Source of the DNA: Phycisphaerales bacterium
GTDB taxonomy: Bacteria; Planctomycetota; Phycisphaerae; Phycisphaerales; SM1A02
NCBI GenBank assembly: GCA_022616475.1
Contig: JAKEEP010000069.1
Span: 1-44,003 of the forward strand
Direction: 5' to 3'
DNA: 44,003 bases
The number at the start of each line of letters is the position of its first letter. Positions within the stretch are counted from its first letter, which is position 1. The notes beneath the pieces were generated by a model that did not search any database, was not told the DNA's origin, and was given only the letters and a program-made list of their open reading frames with translations. This document shows, piece after piece, positions 17,308 through 26,368 of this stretch. The translations under genes and the position numbers were made by a program.

Positions 17308-18351
17308 TCACCGCGCTACCCGCGATGTCGCCATCAACTCCAACTCTCGATCTCGCAGCATCTCGCCGCTGAACCTCCAATTGGCCGTCTTCGGGCTTTG
17401 TGAGTCGGAATTACTGGCGATGATTTCGCCGGGCATTTCAACGGTAATCTCAAACGAGTCGTCTCCGAGGTCTTCGCTGATCTCGAAAATCCGAGCATAC
17501 AGCTCATACCGCCTCACGAAGTCGGCTGTCTGCGATCCGTTGTAACCCGCCAACTCTCGCACCGCCTGCTTCATCCGCTGCATCGACATCTCTTGGAATT
17601 TCTCGGTCTGTGCCTCAATCCTGTCCTTGCGCTCGCGTTCCTCGCGCGGCTCTTCCACCGGCTCGAGCAACTTCTCCAGGCTCTGATAGTCCAGCCGATC
17701 AATGCAATCGAGCATTTCGTATCGCACCGCCAGCCAGCTGTCCTGGGGAGCTTTCGGCGTGGTCTCAGCAAACGCGGTCCGCGCAAAGCTCAGCATCTTG
17801 TGAATCTCAAAGCTCGCCAGTGCCCGCAACGCCGCGATTCGCTGAACCGGTGTCCAATCGCTTGGCTCGACGCCCTTGAGTTCCTGCAGCGGCACTTCCA
17901 GGTGCTGCTGGCGCAAGACTTCGATTGCCGCCCACTCGCGCCCGCCGTAGCGCCGAGAGAAATGGTAGTACGTCCCGTCAGCGCGCTCTTCGATCGTCAC
18001 GCTCGTCGGAAACTGCAAATACGCTTCCGCATCCGCATCGTGCGCCAACGCGAAACTCCATGGCAGCTCGGCGCCAGGCGCAAAGAATCTCTGTGCCCTC
18101 AACCGGAATGTCTCTTTGCCTTCCTCATTCTTCTCAACGATCTGCTCGGCAACCCAACCGCCGGCGATCAGCGGCACCGCATCGCCTTCATACAAATCGG
18201 TCGGCGATTCGCTCGCGTACATGATCTTGTACATGACGCCGCCCGTCGGCGAAATCGAAAGATGCTCCTTGCGTTCAACGCACCCCTCGCACGCGATCAT
18301 TGACAAAAGAACAATCGCGATCCGAATTGTGGCTTTCAGATCGACCGACAT
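17308..18351 (-). CDS. Lipoprotein, unknown function
   Basis: A 347-residue protein that I do not recognise. Its N-terminus is a lipoprotein signal (IVLLSMIACEGC, Cys at about 21 or 24), and AAGGAG lies 6 bases before the ATG. The body is mixed alpha/beta with a charged helical stretch around 230-265 (EEPREERERKDRIEAQTEKFQEM is split by Pro/Arg). Near the end the pattern ANWRFSGEMLRDRELELMATSRV suggests a strand-rich closing module. It ends convergently 36 bases from the GspG-like gene. It is probably anchored in a membrane facing the periplasm. Confidence 0.75.
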   Translation of the reverse strand: MSVDLKATIRIAIVLLSMIACEGCVERKEHLSISPTGGVMYKIMYASESPTDLYEGDAVPLIAGGWVAEQIVEKNEEGKETFRLRAQRFFAPGAELPWSFALAHDADAEAYLQFPTSVTIEERADGTYYHFSRRYGGREWAAIEVLRQQHLEVPLQELKGVEPSDWTPVQRIAALRALASFEIHKMLSFARTAFAETTPKAPQDSWLAVRYEMLDCIDRLDYQSLEKLLEPVEEPREERERKDRIEAQTEKFQEMSMQRMKQAVRELAGYNGSQTADFVRRYELYARIFEISEDLGDDSFEITVEMPGEIIASNSDSQSPKTANWRFSGEMLRDRELELMATSRVAR

Positions 18352-18478
18352 GGCATGCTCCTTCCAATTCGCGCCCGTTGGGTGAGCCCCGGCGCGCCGG
18401 CCTATGGAACGATTCTACATCGGCGCGCGATCAGTACGCCTGGAAAAAATGCTCAATGGAATCCGTTGAAATGCCTCC

Positions 18479-18501
18479 CAAATCCCCCAACCCTCGGGAT
18501 T
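18479..18501 (-). terminator. Weak hairpin after the carboxypeptidase gene
   Basis: A 7-bp stem (AAATCCC/GGGATTT) with a 9-base loop, just 5 bases beyond the M32 stop on the minus strand. No good T-run follows. Weak terminator candidate. Confidence 0.35.
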
Positions 18502-18505
18502 TCTC

Positions 18506-20125
18506 TCACACCCCGTAAATCGGGTTGAGCTTGCCCTCCAGATACCGCATCAACGGCTCGGCTGACAGCGCCTTTCCCGTCACCTTCTTGCACAGGTCCG
18601 CGGCCGGATAGCGCCGGCCATGCGCGTGAACTTTCGTATTCAACCACTTCTTCAGCGCGCTGAATCGCCCCTTCTCAAACTGCCCGAGAAGATCGGGAAT
18701 ATCGCTCACCGCCTTCTCAAAGATCTGCGCGCTGTACAGGTTCCCCAGCGTATACGTCGGGAAGTACCCCATCGACCCCATCGACCAGTGCACATCCTGA
18801 AGGCAGCCGCGGCGGTCATCCGGCACCGTCAGTCCCAGGTATTCCTTGTACTTCTTGTTCCACGCCCCCGGAATGTCCTTCACATTCAGATCGCCGGCCA
18901 GCATCGCCCGCTCGATCTCGAACCGAATCATGATGTGCATGTTGTAGGTGGCCTCATCCGCCTCCACGCGGATGAAGTCGGCCTTCACGATGTTCGCCCC
19001 GCCGTAGACATCTTCCATCGTCAGCGAACCCGCGGCACTTCCGAAGAAGTCTGCCAACTTCGGATGAAGCCACTTCCAGAATTGGCGCGATCGGCCGACC
19101 TGATTCTCCCACATCCGGCTCTGGCTCTCGTGAATGCCCAGCGAAACCGCGCTGCCCATCGGCGTGCCGATATGCTCGGTCAGAAGCCCCTGCTCGTACA
19201 TCCCGTGCCCGCACTCGTGCATCACCGACCCCAGCGCGTCATTGACGTTGTCTTCCTTGAATCGCGTCGTGATGCGAACATCGTTGCAGTGCGTGCCCCC
19301 GCAGAACGGGTGCGTCGAAACATCCAGCCGGCCTCGCTCGAACTCGAATCCAATCTGCTCGGCCACAAATCGCACGAACTTCTGCTGCTGCTCGACGGGG
19401 AGCTTGAGTTGATTGAACGCGTTCGATGGTTTCTTCCTTCCGGCCGCAAGCTCGCCCAGCAATTTCTGCAGCCGCTCACGCAATGGCGCGAACACCGCCT
19501 GCACATCCTTGGCCGTGCAGCCCGGCTCGTAGTCTTCGGCCAGCGCGTCCCACGGCTCGCCGCCCTTGGGATAGCCGTAGTACTTGGCCTTGCGGCGCAA
19601 CAAATCGACCATGCTCTCCAGACATGGCCGGAACTTGGAAAAATCAGATTCTTGACGCGCGCCCCGCCACACGTGCAGGCCCGTGCTCGAGAGCCTGGCT
19701 TCTTCCTCCACGAGTTCGGCCGGCAATCGGGTCTTGCGGTCGTAATCGTGGCGAATCTCGCGCGCGTTCACCGCCGCCACGCTCGTTGCATCCTTCATCA
19801 AGCCCGAATCGCCTTCGCACTGCTCCAGCAATTCACCAATCCGCGGCAGCGTCGCCATCTCATGGCTCAAACGCGCAAGCTGCGCCATTTGCGAACTCCG
19901 ATGCTCGACCCCTTTGGCCGGCATCATCGTCTCCTGATCCCAGCTCAGCAACGAACTGGTGCTCGCCATCAAACTCGCTTCCTTGACCAGCTTGATCAAC
20001 TCGTCGTACGGTTTGAGCGCCGGCTTTCTCGCGCGCATTCCCGCCCTGCCCTTCTTGCGCAGGGGAGATTTCCTGACCAGCTTGCTCGAAGGCTTTCGAC
20101 GCGGAGAAGTGGCGGTGGTTGGCAT
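18506..20125 (-). CDS. Carboxypeptidase Taq (peptidase family M32)
   Basis: A zinc metallocarboxypeptidase. The HExxH zinc site is HECGH (residues 303-307), with the third-ligand segment GIHESQSRMWEN downstream; other M32 signatures are HPFCGGTHCNDVRITTRF, IRVEADEATYN and LQDVHWSMGSMGYFPTYTLG. The core starts at about residue 37 (KPYDELIKLVKEASLM) and is of normal length. The first 36 residues are basic and rich in Arg, Lys, Ser and Thr; an internal ATG at 20038 with GGGCGGG upstream could be the real start, which would shorten this tail. It is cytoplasmic in the known members. It appears to be a single gene. Confidence 0.93.
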   Translation of the reverse strand: MPTTATSPRRKPSSKLVRKSPLRKKGRAGMRARKPALKPYDELIKLVKEASLMASTSSLLSWDQETMMPAKGVEHRSSQMAQLARLSHEMATLPRIGELLEQCEGDSGLMKDATSVAAVNAREIRHDYDRKTRLPAELVEEEARLSSTGLHVWRGARQESDFSKFRPCLESMVDLLRRKAKYYGYPKGGEPWDALAEDYEPGCTAKDVQAVFAPLRERLQKLLGELAAGRKKPSNAFNQLKLPVEQQQKFVRFVAEQIGFEFERGRLDVSTHPFCGGTHCNDVRITTRFKEDNVNDALGSVMHECGHGMYEQGLLTEHIGTPMGSAVSLGIHESQSRMWENQVGRSRQFWKWLHPKLADFFGSAAGSLTMEDVYGGANIVKADFIRVEADEATYNMHIMIRFEIERAMLAGDLNVKDIPGAWNKKYKEYLGLTVPDDRRGCLQDVHWSMGSMGYFPTYTLGNLYSAQIFEKAVSDIPDLLGQFEKGRFSALKKWLNTKVHAHGRRYPAADLCKKVTGKALSAEPLMRYLEGKLNPIYGV

Positions 20126-20232
20126 ATGGCGGATCGCTTGGTGGAATGAAGACTCGGAACCAATTGAACATTCGGATCATACCGGAATGACCGGCACAGG
20201 ACGCGCAGTCCCCGACCTGGCGCGGCTCTCGT

Positions 20233-20270
20233 AGGGCAAAAAGAATCGCGGCCCCACTTGGGGCCGCGAT
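20233..20270 (-). terminator. Intrinsic terminator after DUF1573-ankyrin gene
   Basis: An 11-bp GC-rich stem (20245-20255/20260-20270) with a 4-base loop. On the minus strand it is followed by TCTTTTTG. It lies 35 bases past the stop at 20305. Confidence 0.88.
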
Positions 20271-20304
20271 CAGGGTCAACTCTTAATCAACTGCCAACCG
20301 ACGC

Positions 20305-22230
20305 TCAGTTGCCGGCAGGTGCGGGTGTCTTCGAATCGTCTGCGGCCGGCGTCTCGGCGCCCAGCAGCGGCTCCAACAACGCAACCACCGCCGTGCCGCG
20401 CGGATCGGTCCGCTTTCGCGCCAACTGCAACGCGTTGAAGCCGCGATTGTCCTTGGCCCGAATGTTCGCCCCGGCATCAACCAGCGCCTTCACCTTGTCG
20501 ACATCGCCGCCCGATTGGCCCGCTGCGGCCAGGAACGCCGTGTTACCGTTGCGGTCCACGTTCTCAATGTTGGCGCCGAGCTTGATCAGCACTTTGATCG
20601 CCTCCGGCTTGCCCATCGTCGCCGCTCGGATCAACGGCGTTGCGCCTTCCAGATGATCGGGGGCTTCGAGGTTCGCGTTCGCCTTCACCAGTGGCTCGAT
20701 CGACTCAACATCGCCAACCGCGGCCGCCCAGATCAGCGGCGTCCAGCCCGTCATCAGGCCGACCGCCTCTACATCCGAGCCCGCGTCCACTAATTCCTGC
20801 ACGCTGGCCGCGTCGCCCCGCATCGCCGCCCAGCTCAACGCTGTGCTGCCGATCGCGTCCTTGGTCGCCGTGCTCGCTCCGGCGTCAAGCAATACGCGAA
20901 CCGCCTGGGCGTTCCGCGTCGTCGCCGCGTGCATCAATGGCGTCCGGCCTTGCTTGTCGGCCGTTTCCAGATCGGCCTTCTTGGTCGCCACCAGCGCCTT
21001 GATCAACTCCACGTTGCCGTGCTTGGCCGCCTGGCCCAGCAGCGTCAGGCCTGTGCTGTCCTTGAGGTTCACGTCCAGACCAGTATCAAGGCGCTTGATC
21101 ACTTCCTCGTTGTTGCCTGCTTTGATCAGGTTCGCGACTTCGACTTCCGGCGTTGGCGCGACCGGCTCAGCCTTCAGCAGAGGATCGCCCTTCTTGGGAT
21201 TGGGATCCAACAGTTCCTGCCCGAGCTTCTCCCGCTGGAGTTGCCGTTTTCTGAGCTGCTCCTTGGCAATCTCTTCCTGCGAGAACTTCATCGGAATCGC
21301 CACCCACGAGCACTTGGGATGGTCCAGATACACTTGCGCCTGCCGGGCCACACCGATCTCACGAAACTTCTCCCACGAAAACGTCAGCTCGTGCTCGACT
21401 TTCGACTCCTTGTCAAGCTCCGCCAATGCGGCCGGCGTCGCGCTCATCACCCGGAACGCCTGGCCGTCGATCGACTTCAGTTTGACCTTGCCGTCACCTG
21501 CCGGATCAAGCTCTGCCGGCTCGAACGTCACAAAACTGATTGCCTGCGCTTTGAGCTTCACGATCACGTCAGGCTGACCTTCGACGGTGAAGGTAACGGT
21601 CTTGCTATGGATTGGCCCAGGCCGTGTCCCGCCGCTCAGTTGCACATCAACAGCCAGTTTCTCCTTGGCCGGGATCACCGTGTTGGGCGAAAACTTCAGC
21701 GTCGTGCAGCCGCACCCCGCTTTGGCAGCGGTGACCGTCGCGGGTGTATCACCCGTATTGATGAGCGTCACCGTGCCGCGCTTGCTGTCGTTGGTCGGAA
21801 TCTCGCCCAGGTCGACTTCGCTTTGCTCGGCCTTCACGATGAACAGCGCCGGATCAACCACCGGCTTTGCTCCATGCCCGCTCGGATCAGGCCTGGCCAT
21901 CTCGCGGGTGATCACTTGTCCTTCAACATTGGCCCCCTCAGCGACGGTCGGCTTCACCGCTGGCTTTACGTCCACAGCCGTTGGTTGAAGGGCGGACTTC
22001 TCAGTCACAGCCCTTTCCACAGCCTTCTCAGTCGATGCAAAGCTCGGCGCGGCCGGCGCCTCCGCCTGCTTGGGGCTGGCCTCGGTTGGGTTCGAACTCG
22101 CCTTCGCATCCTTCTGCGGGCTCGCTTGCTTGACCTGAGCCGATGCCGATTCCGATCGATCGCATCCCGAAATGATCGATCCGGTCGCAGCGAAAACTCC
22201 CAACAGCACGATTGGTTTAATTGCTTTCAT
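20305..22230 (-). CDS. Lipoprotein with DUF1573 domain and ankyrin repeats
   Basis: A 641-residue fusion. Residues 1-23 are a lipoprotein signal ending in ISGC. A Pro/Ala/Lys/Glu-rich linker runs to about 125. A DUF1573 domain (about 130-230; VDLGEIPTNDSKRGTVTLINTGDTPATV split by strands, with the hallmark AGCGCTT) resembles ASH-type immunoglobulin domains. A less clear region (230-380) follows, then about seven ankyrin repeats (about 390-620; units like GRTPLMHAATTRNAQAVRVLLDAGA in pieces). The end is Ala/Pro-rich. The start is decided by the ribosome site: GGGAG abuts the ATG at 22236 but lies 6 bases from the ATG at 22230. The protein is probably anchored outside the cytoplasm, unusual for ankyrin repeats, and likely binds proteins. 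Confidence 0.85.
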   Translation of the reverse strand: MKAIKPIVLLGVFAATGSIISGCDRSESASAQVKQASPQKDAKASSNPTEASPKQAEAPAAPSFASTEKAVERAVTEKSALQPTAVDVKPAVKPTVAEGANVEGQVITREMARPDPSGHGAKPVVDPALFIVKAEQSEVDLGEIPTNDSKRGTVTLINTGDTPATVTAAKAGCGCTTLKFSPNTVIPAKEKLAVDVQLSGGTRPGPIHSKTVTFTVEGQPDVIVKLKAQAISFVTFEPAELDPAGDGKVKLKSIDGQAFRVMSATPAALAELDKESKVEHELTFSWEKFREIGVARQAQVYLDHPKCSWVAIPMKFSQEEIAKEQLRKRQLQREKLGQELLDPNPKKGDPLLKAEPVAPTPEVEVANLIKAGNNEEVIKRLDTGLDVNLKDSTGLTLLGQAAKHGNVELIKALVATKKADLETADKQGRTPLMHAATTRNAQAVRVLLDAGASTATKDAIGSTALSWAAMRGDAASVQELVDAGSDVEAVGLMTGWTPLIWAAAVGDVESIEPLVKANANLEAPDHLEGATPLIRAATMGKPEAIKVLIKLGANIENVDRNGNTAFLAAAGQSGGDVDKVKALVDAGANIRAKDNRGFNALQLARKRTDPRGTAVVALLEPLLGAETPAADDSKTPAPAGN

Positions 22231-22426
22231 AAACATCTCCCGCCAAACGAACGGCTCCTTTGTCCTTCGATGATCCTCTATGGGCGACCCGGCCTCACCA
22301 GCAACCAACCGCGGTGCGAAACGGGCTTCAGTTTCTAGCCAAGGGGCGACATCCTACCCTACCTGGCCCACCGTCAAGAGCAACCGCCAGTTGAAATTTC
22401 AACGTCACTTCACCCAACCTATTGCT

Positions 22427-22687
22427 GTGAAAAATGTTCTTGTTGCCTATCTTCTCTGGTTCTTGGGCGGCTTTGGCGTTCTCGGACTTCACCGCTTCTA
22501 TCTCGGACGCTGGATTACGGGCCTGATCTGGCTCTTCACCGGCGGCCTTTTCTTCATTGGAGCCATCATCGATTTGTTCCTCATCCCGGGAATCGTCAGA
22601 GTCGAAAACCTCACCCGGCAACTGCTCGCACATGCCAACCACCAGCCCCCAGCCGGCTTCATTCCCCGCTACCAAACCAACGGCTAA
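22427..22687 (+). CDS. TM2 domain membrane protein
   Basis: An 86-residue protein with two membrane helices. It has the TM2 hallmark: VAYLLWFLGGFGVLGLHRFYLGR, the short turn, then WITGLIWLFTGGLFFIGAIIDLFLIP (segments listed in order). The start is taken at GTG 22427 because the helix begins directly after KN; an ATG at 22280 would add 49 residues without similarity. No clear ribosome site is visible. Function of bacterial TM2 proteins is not defined. The gene is divergent from the ankyrin lipoprotein and followed by the Memo-like gene after 72 bases. Confidence 0.8.
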   Translation: MKNVLVAYLLWFLGGFGVLGLHRFYLGRWITGLIWLFTGGLFFIGAIIDLFLIPGIVRVENLTRQLLAHANHQPPAGFIPRYQTNG

Positions 22688-22759
22688 CTTTTGCTTGCAA
22701 TTCGCAGCGTTTCCACAATCTGTTTCCCGCTTTGTCTCGCATAGCGTATTGTCAACGCC

Positions 22760-23959
22760 ATGAGCATTGACTCGCTTCCAGAGCACATCCGCCGCCCCCA
22801 TGTGCGGCCTTACCAGCCGATTCCCCTTGTAAAAGATGGCAAGCAGTTCATTGCACTGCGCGATCCGGCCATGCTCAGTCAAAGGACCATGGTCGTCCCC
22901 GTCAACGTTTTGCCAATCCTCCAACTGTTCCGCGGCGATCGCCCGATCGATCAGATCGCCTCTCAAATCAATGGCCAGGTCAACCAGCTGATCGAGCTGG
23001 CGCGCGGACTCGACAACATCGGACTGCTCTGGGGTCCGACCTTCGAACATCTCGAAGAACAAGTTCAACAGAAAATCAAGACCCAGGGCGCGTTCCCCGC
23101 CAACGCTTCGCTCTCGCTCGGAACCACCGAGGCTGCCTGTCGCGAAGCGCTTGATGAATACTTCAACCAGACCGAAGACCCCGAAATCGATACCGTGCCC
23201 GTCGGCATCGTCGCCCCGCACCTCGATTACCAACGCGGCTGGCCCAACTATGCCGCCGCGTACTACTGCCTGCGCAACACGCCCGCGCCCCAGCGCGTGG
23301 TCATCCTCGGCACGAACCACTACGGCATGGGCGATGGCGTCGTACTCGCCGAGTACGGCTTCGACTCACCCATGGGCCGCTGCCCCGCCGACTCGCCAGT
23401 GATCGAGAGAATCGTCGCCGACCTGGGCCGGCCGATCGTCGTCGATCAACTCGACCATGTGCCCGAGCATTCGGTCCAGTTGCACATGCCCTGGCTGCAA
23501 TACTGCTTCGGCAGCGTGCCGGTGATCGCCGCGCTCATACCCGATCCGCTCGCGCCCATGATTAAAGATGATGGCCAGCGGGCTACTGGCGAGCAGTTTG
23601 TCGCCTCGCTTAAGGACGCCCTCGAGCAGGTCGGCGGACGCACGCTCTTTATTGCCTCCAGTGATCTGAGTCACGTCGGCCCGCAATTCGGCGAGCCGCG
23701 GCCCGTCGATGAACGGCGGCGGTTTGATGTCGAGAAGCACGATCGCGACATGATGGCCAAGTTCATCAGCGGCGACGCGCAGGAGTTTCTGGCGGCCATG
23801 CGCTGGAGCAAGAACCCGACGCGCTGGTGCAGCATCGGGAACATGACGGCGATTTTGGAGTTGGCCCAGCCGCAGTCGATTGAGTTGATCGACTATCGCC
23901 AGGCCTACGACGAGAAGGGGATGGTGATGGTGAGCAGCGCGGCGATGGCGCTGATCTGA
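22760..23959 (+). CDS. Memo-like protein (AmmeMemoRadiSam system protein B)
   Basis: A 399-residue protein. From about residue 145 it is the Memo fold: VGIVAPHLDYQRGWPNYAAAY, VVILGTNHYGMGDGVVL, the conserved HVPEHSVQLHMPWLQYCF, FIASSDLSHVGPQFG and the closing NMTAILELAQ. Memo proteins resemble class III extradiol dioxygenases; the His residues in APHLDY, GTNHYG and EHSVQ are the likely metal site. In many bacteria Memo is found with an AMMECR1 protein and a radical SAM enzyme (AmmeMemoRadiSam); neither is adjacent. The first 140 residues are a planctomycete-type extension including a domain with MVVPVNVLPILQLFRGDRPI. Chemistry is unknown. Confidence 0.88.
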   Translation: MSIDSLPEHIRRPHVRPYQPIPLVKDGKQFIALRDPAMLSQRTMVVPVNVLPILQLFRGDRPIDQIASQINGQVNQLIELARGLDNIGLLWGPTFEHLEEQVQQKIKTQGAFPANASLSLGTTEAACREALDEYFNQTEDPEIDTVPVGIVAPHLDYQRGWPNYAAAYYCLRNTPAPQRVVILGTNHYGMGDGVVLAEYGFDSPMGRCPADSPVIERIVADLGRPIVVDQLDHVPEHSVQLHMPWLQYCFGSVPVIAALIPDPLAPMIKDDGQRATGEQFVASLKDALEQVGGRTLFIASSDLSHVGPQFGEPRPVDERRRFDVEKHDRDMMAKFISGDAQEFLAAMRWSKNPTRWCSIGNMTAILELAQPQSIELIDYRQAYDEKGMVMVSSAAMALI

Positions 23960-24043
23960 GCGGGGCGACATGACAGGATTGATTGGCCAAGAACAATTTG
24001 TTGCACGATTCGATCAATCGATTCCTCTCCTGAGCAATGCTTG

Positions 24044-24649
24044 ATGTCCGCGCTCGCCACCAAGGTTCGTCCGAAACTCACACTCACGACCTTTGTAGCA
24101 ATTGCAGCAATCGTCGGGCTCTTGGCCGGCATCGCCACGCGCGTGGCTGCGACTTTTGTTTTCCCAGATGGGCTTCCCGCTGAAGTGTTCCTCTGGTCAG
24201 TGTTCGTACTGGTTTTTGCCTTTGCCGCGTGGATGAGTACGCGCACTCACGGACGTCTTGGTCTCTTCCTATCTGGGTATGTTTCACGGCAGTCTTTCTC
24301 ACGACGTGGGTCATGGCGTTTGCGTCAAGTACATCGGCCATGTACCTCGAGCGTGGATGGTTGGAGCACTCAAGCATGTTGGCCGCTGCTCTCATTGCTG
24401 CGGCTCTTGGTGGTTTGCTGAATTATCTCGTTGGCTTGCTTGTCGGCAGCTGCCTTTTCAACATTCGTGAACAAGACGGTCATGATGTTCAGCGTTGTTG
24501 CAATCGCTCTGACTTGGCATCATGTGAATCGTGTAGAACCGCTGCGTCGGTTTGTAAAACGGTTCATTGCGGCCGATCACCAGAACTTCTGCTTCGACGA
24601 GGTCGTGGGTGCGGCACCGGCTGAGGAGATGGCCGTGATTGGCATTTGA
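24044..24649 (+). pseudogene. Decayed or frameshifted membrane-protein gene
   Basis: Three partly overlapping frames together look like one membrane protein of about 200 residues. Frame one from ATG 24044 gives KLTLTTFVAIAAIVGLLAG and FLWSVFVLVFAFAAW; near 24260 the reading appears to move to another frame giving SLPIWVCFTAVFLTTWVMAF and SSMLAAALIAAALGGLLNYLVG; near 24455 it appears to move back, ending at 24649 with a charged tail. GC content is visibly lower than in neighbouring genes. No family was recognised. It may be a pseudogene or contain sequence errors. It ends 40 bases from the convergent dtd gene. Confidence 0.4.
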
Positions 24650-24689
24650 CTCTTGCTGAGCAACACAACCTTCCGCGATGGTCAAGGCC

Positions 24690-25139
24690 TCAAATCCTGC
24701 TGGACAAAATCAATGTCACCGGTCCATCGTTCACCAGCTCGACTTGCATCATCGCGCCGAAGATTCCCTTCTTCACCAACAGACCTTGCTCGTGCGTGAG
24801 CAGTCGCGCGACTTGCTCGTACAACTTCTCCCCCACTTCCGGGGGCGCGGCGTCGATGAAGCTCGGGCGGTTTCCCTTTGTGGCGTCGCCGGCGAGTGTG
24901 AACTGACTGATGAGAAGAATCTCGCCGGCGATGTCCTGAACCGAGCGGTTCATCTTGTTTTGGTCATCGCGAAAGATGCGCAGACGCGCGAGTTTGCTGG
25001 CCATCCATTTCGCGTCGGAGTCGGTGTCGCCTACTTGCACGCCCAAGAGCACGCAGAGGCCCGGACCGATCGATTGGTGATAGCTCTCGGCTTCGACGGT
25101 GACTGAGGCGCGCGAAACGCGCTGGATGACGGAGAGCAT
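24690..25139 (-). CDS. dtd: D-aminoacyl-tRNA deacylase
   Basis: A 149-residue enzyme that removes D-amino acids (and glycine from tRNA-Ala) from mischarged tRNAs. The N-terminus VIQRVSRASVTVE, the active-site motif ISQFTLAGD, NRPSFIDAAPP and the cross-subunit motif FGAMMQVELVNDGPVT (family form G-x-M-x-V-x-x-x-NDGPVT) are all present. Length is standard. Start at ATG 25139. It is a single gene, convergent with the decayed membrane gene. Confidence 0.95.
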   Translation of the reverse strand: MLSVIQRVSRASVTVEAESYHQSIGPGLCVLLGVQVGDTDSDAKWMASKLARLRIFRDDQNKMNRSVQDIAGEILLISQFTLAGDATKGNRPSFIDAAPPEVGEKLYEQVARLLTHEQGLLVKKGIFGAMMQVELVNDGPVTLILSSRI

Positions 25140-25151
25140 GGCGGGATGTTA

Positions 25152-25177
25152 GTGGTTCGTGGTTCGTGGTTCGTGGT
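25152..25177. repeat. Tandem GTGGTTC repeat
   Basis: Three exact copies of GTGGTTC (25152-25172) and a partial fourth, just upstream of dtd. Fragments of the reverse complement (AACGAACC) occur about 30 bases on. It could be a short repeat or part of the dtd promoter region. Confidence 0.5.
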
Positions 25178-25232
25178 CAAGCGATGTCCTGCCTGGCAAC
25201 GAGCAACGAACCAGCGACAACAAACGACGAAT

Positions 25233-25275
25233 CAAAGAAAAAGAGCCCGTCGCTGGTGACAGCGTAGACGGGCTC
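25233..25275 (-). terminator. Intrinsic terminator after uracil-DNA glycosylase gene
   Basis: On the minus strand an outer 8-bp stem (25243-25250/25268-25275) with a 3-base bulge and an inner 5-bp stem (25251-25255/25260-25264) with a 4-base loop, followed by TTTTTCTTTG. It is about 217 bases beyond the stop at 25492. The gap between the two holds no gene, only a G8 run near 25281. Confidence 0.8.
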
Positions 25276-25491
25276 CTTGTGGGGGGGGTCAAGATGTGCG
25301 AGGCTAACCGCCTCTGCGGCAATTCTATTCGCAATCAAATCGGTAGAAGTTGCCTGATCGCTCCAATTATTGCACAAAACCCCGCGCAAGCAAGTCCCGC
25401 CAGAAATTCCACCGTTTATCCCCAATTTTGCGTGGCCTCGGGCGGTCTGCGTGGTTCTGGCCAGAGCAGCGAGTACCGCGCCACGCAATCC

Positions 25492-26280
25492 CTAGCCGTT
25501 CTTGAGCCGCTCAAGCACTGCTTTCATGTCGGACCAGACCTTTTGGCGGGTATCGGTGGTGTAGTTTCGCAGGATGTACGCGGGGTGAAAGGTCGGCATC
25601 ACGGCGATGCGCAGCGGCTGCCTTGCGGCGGCCAGCAGATCGCCACCGCCTTCTTCGTACCAGGCCCACTGCCCGCGCAGCCGGGTGATACCTACATCTG
25701 TTCGAAGCAGCAGCTTGGCAGCCGGTCCCCCAAGTGCGACGATCACCTTCGGCCGGATGATCCGAATCTGCTGGGCCAGGAAGGTGCCGCACTTTTCGGC
25801 TTCGTCGGCAAGGGGGGTGCGATTGTCGGGCGGGCGCGATTTGAGCACGTTGGCGATATAGACTTGCTCGCGCTGCAGGCCCATGGCCTTGATGATGTCA
25901 TCGAGCTTCTGACCGGCGCGGCCCACGAAGGGGCGGCCGGTGCGGTCTTCCTCTTCGCCTGGAGCCTCGCCGATGAACATCAGGTCGGCCGCCGGGTTGC
26001 CCTCGCCAAAGACGATGCGGGTGTGGTAGGAACTGGTGGTGCAATGGGGGCAGGTGTCCTGGTGGCGGATTCGAAGCTCTTCGAGAGCGTGCTGCTTTTC
26101 GGCGGCGCTGCCAGCCTGGTCAGGCCGATCCGGGGCGGCGGCCGGTTGCTCAGCGCATAGACCAGAAACCGGCTCAAAATCAACGCCGAGCAATAGGCTG
26201 GTGTGTAGGTGCTGGCGGGCGGCAGCGGCAATTTGGGCTGCATTGGCGCTCATCGTGGCATCATCCGCCCCGGCAGCCAT
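25492..26280 (-). CDS. Uracil-DNA glycosylase, family 4
   Basis: Removes uracil from DNA in base-excision repair; about 262 residues. Motif A is [21 protein letters not shown], the segment [18 protein letters not shown] is the cluster-bordering loop, and motif B is the HPAYIL histidine region. Family 4 enzymes bind a 4Fe-4S cluster through four cysteines. Here three are visible (CPHC, and the Cys of EKCGTFL), but the one usual in K-C-RPP is Ser (codon at 25837-25839). The N-terminus is Ala-rich. ATG 26280 is used; ATG 26253 and TTG 26289 are alternatives and none has a good ribosome site. Confidence 0.9.
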   Translation of the reverse strand: MAAGADDATMSANAAQIAAAARQHLHTSLLLGVDFEPVSGLCAEQPAAAPDRPDQAGSAAEKQHALEELRIRHQDTCPHCTTSSYHTRIVFGEGNPAADLMFIGEAPGEEEDRTGRPFVGRAGQKLDDIIKAMGLQREQVYIANVLKSRPPDNRTPLADEAEKCGTFLAQQIRIIRPKVIVALGGPAAKLLLRTDVGITRLRGQWAWYEEGGGDLLAAARQPLRIAVMPTFHPAYILRNYTTDTRQKVWSDMKAVLERLKNG

Positions 26281-26368
26281 CGGGGCCAATGGCGATGGCT
26301 AGTTCGGCAGGTAATCCACCGCCTCTCAACCAGTTGCGCAAATTCTGCCGTGAAAATGCGCGAATGTT

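Noticed and set aside
18620-20149. 509-codon plus-strand frame opposite the M32 peptidase gene
   Set aside because: Antisense to a gene with a full set of M32 motifs; product is His/Arg/Leu-rich, as expected for a shadow frame.
20929-22338. 469-codon plus-strand frame opposite the ankyrin lipoprotein
   Set aside because: Antisense shadow; the minus strand shows ankyrin repeats, DUF1573 and a lipobox signal with a good ribosome site.
24458-24685. Minus-strand frame of 75 codons overlapping the decayed membrane gene
   Set aside because: It might be real, since its product reads smoothly, but it has no ribosome site and lies over the last segment of the rightward gene. Left undecided and not annotated.
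25159-26160. 333-codon plus-strand frame opposite the uracil-DNA glycosylase
   Set aside because: Antisense shadow of a gene with clear family 4 motifs; it also starts in a repeat and runs through a terminator.
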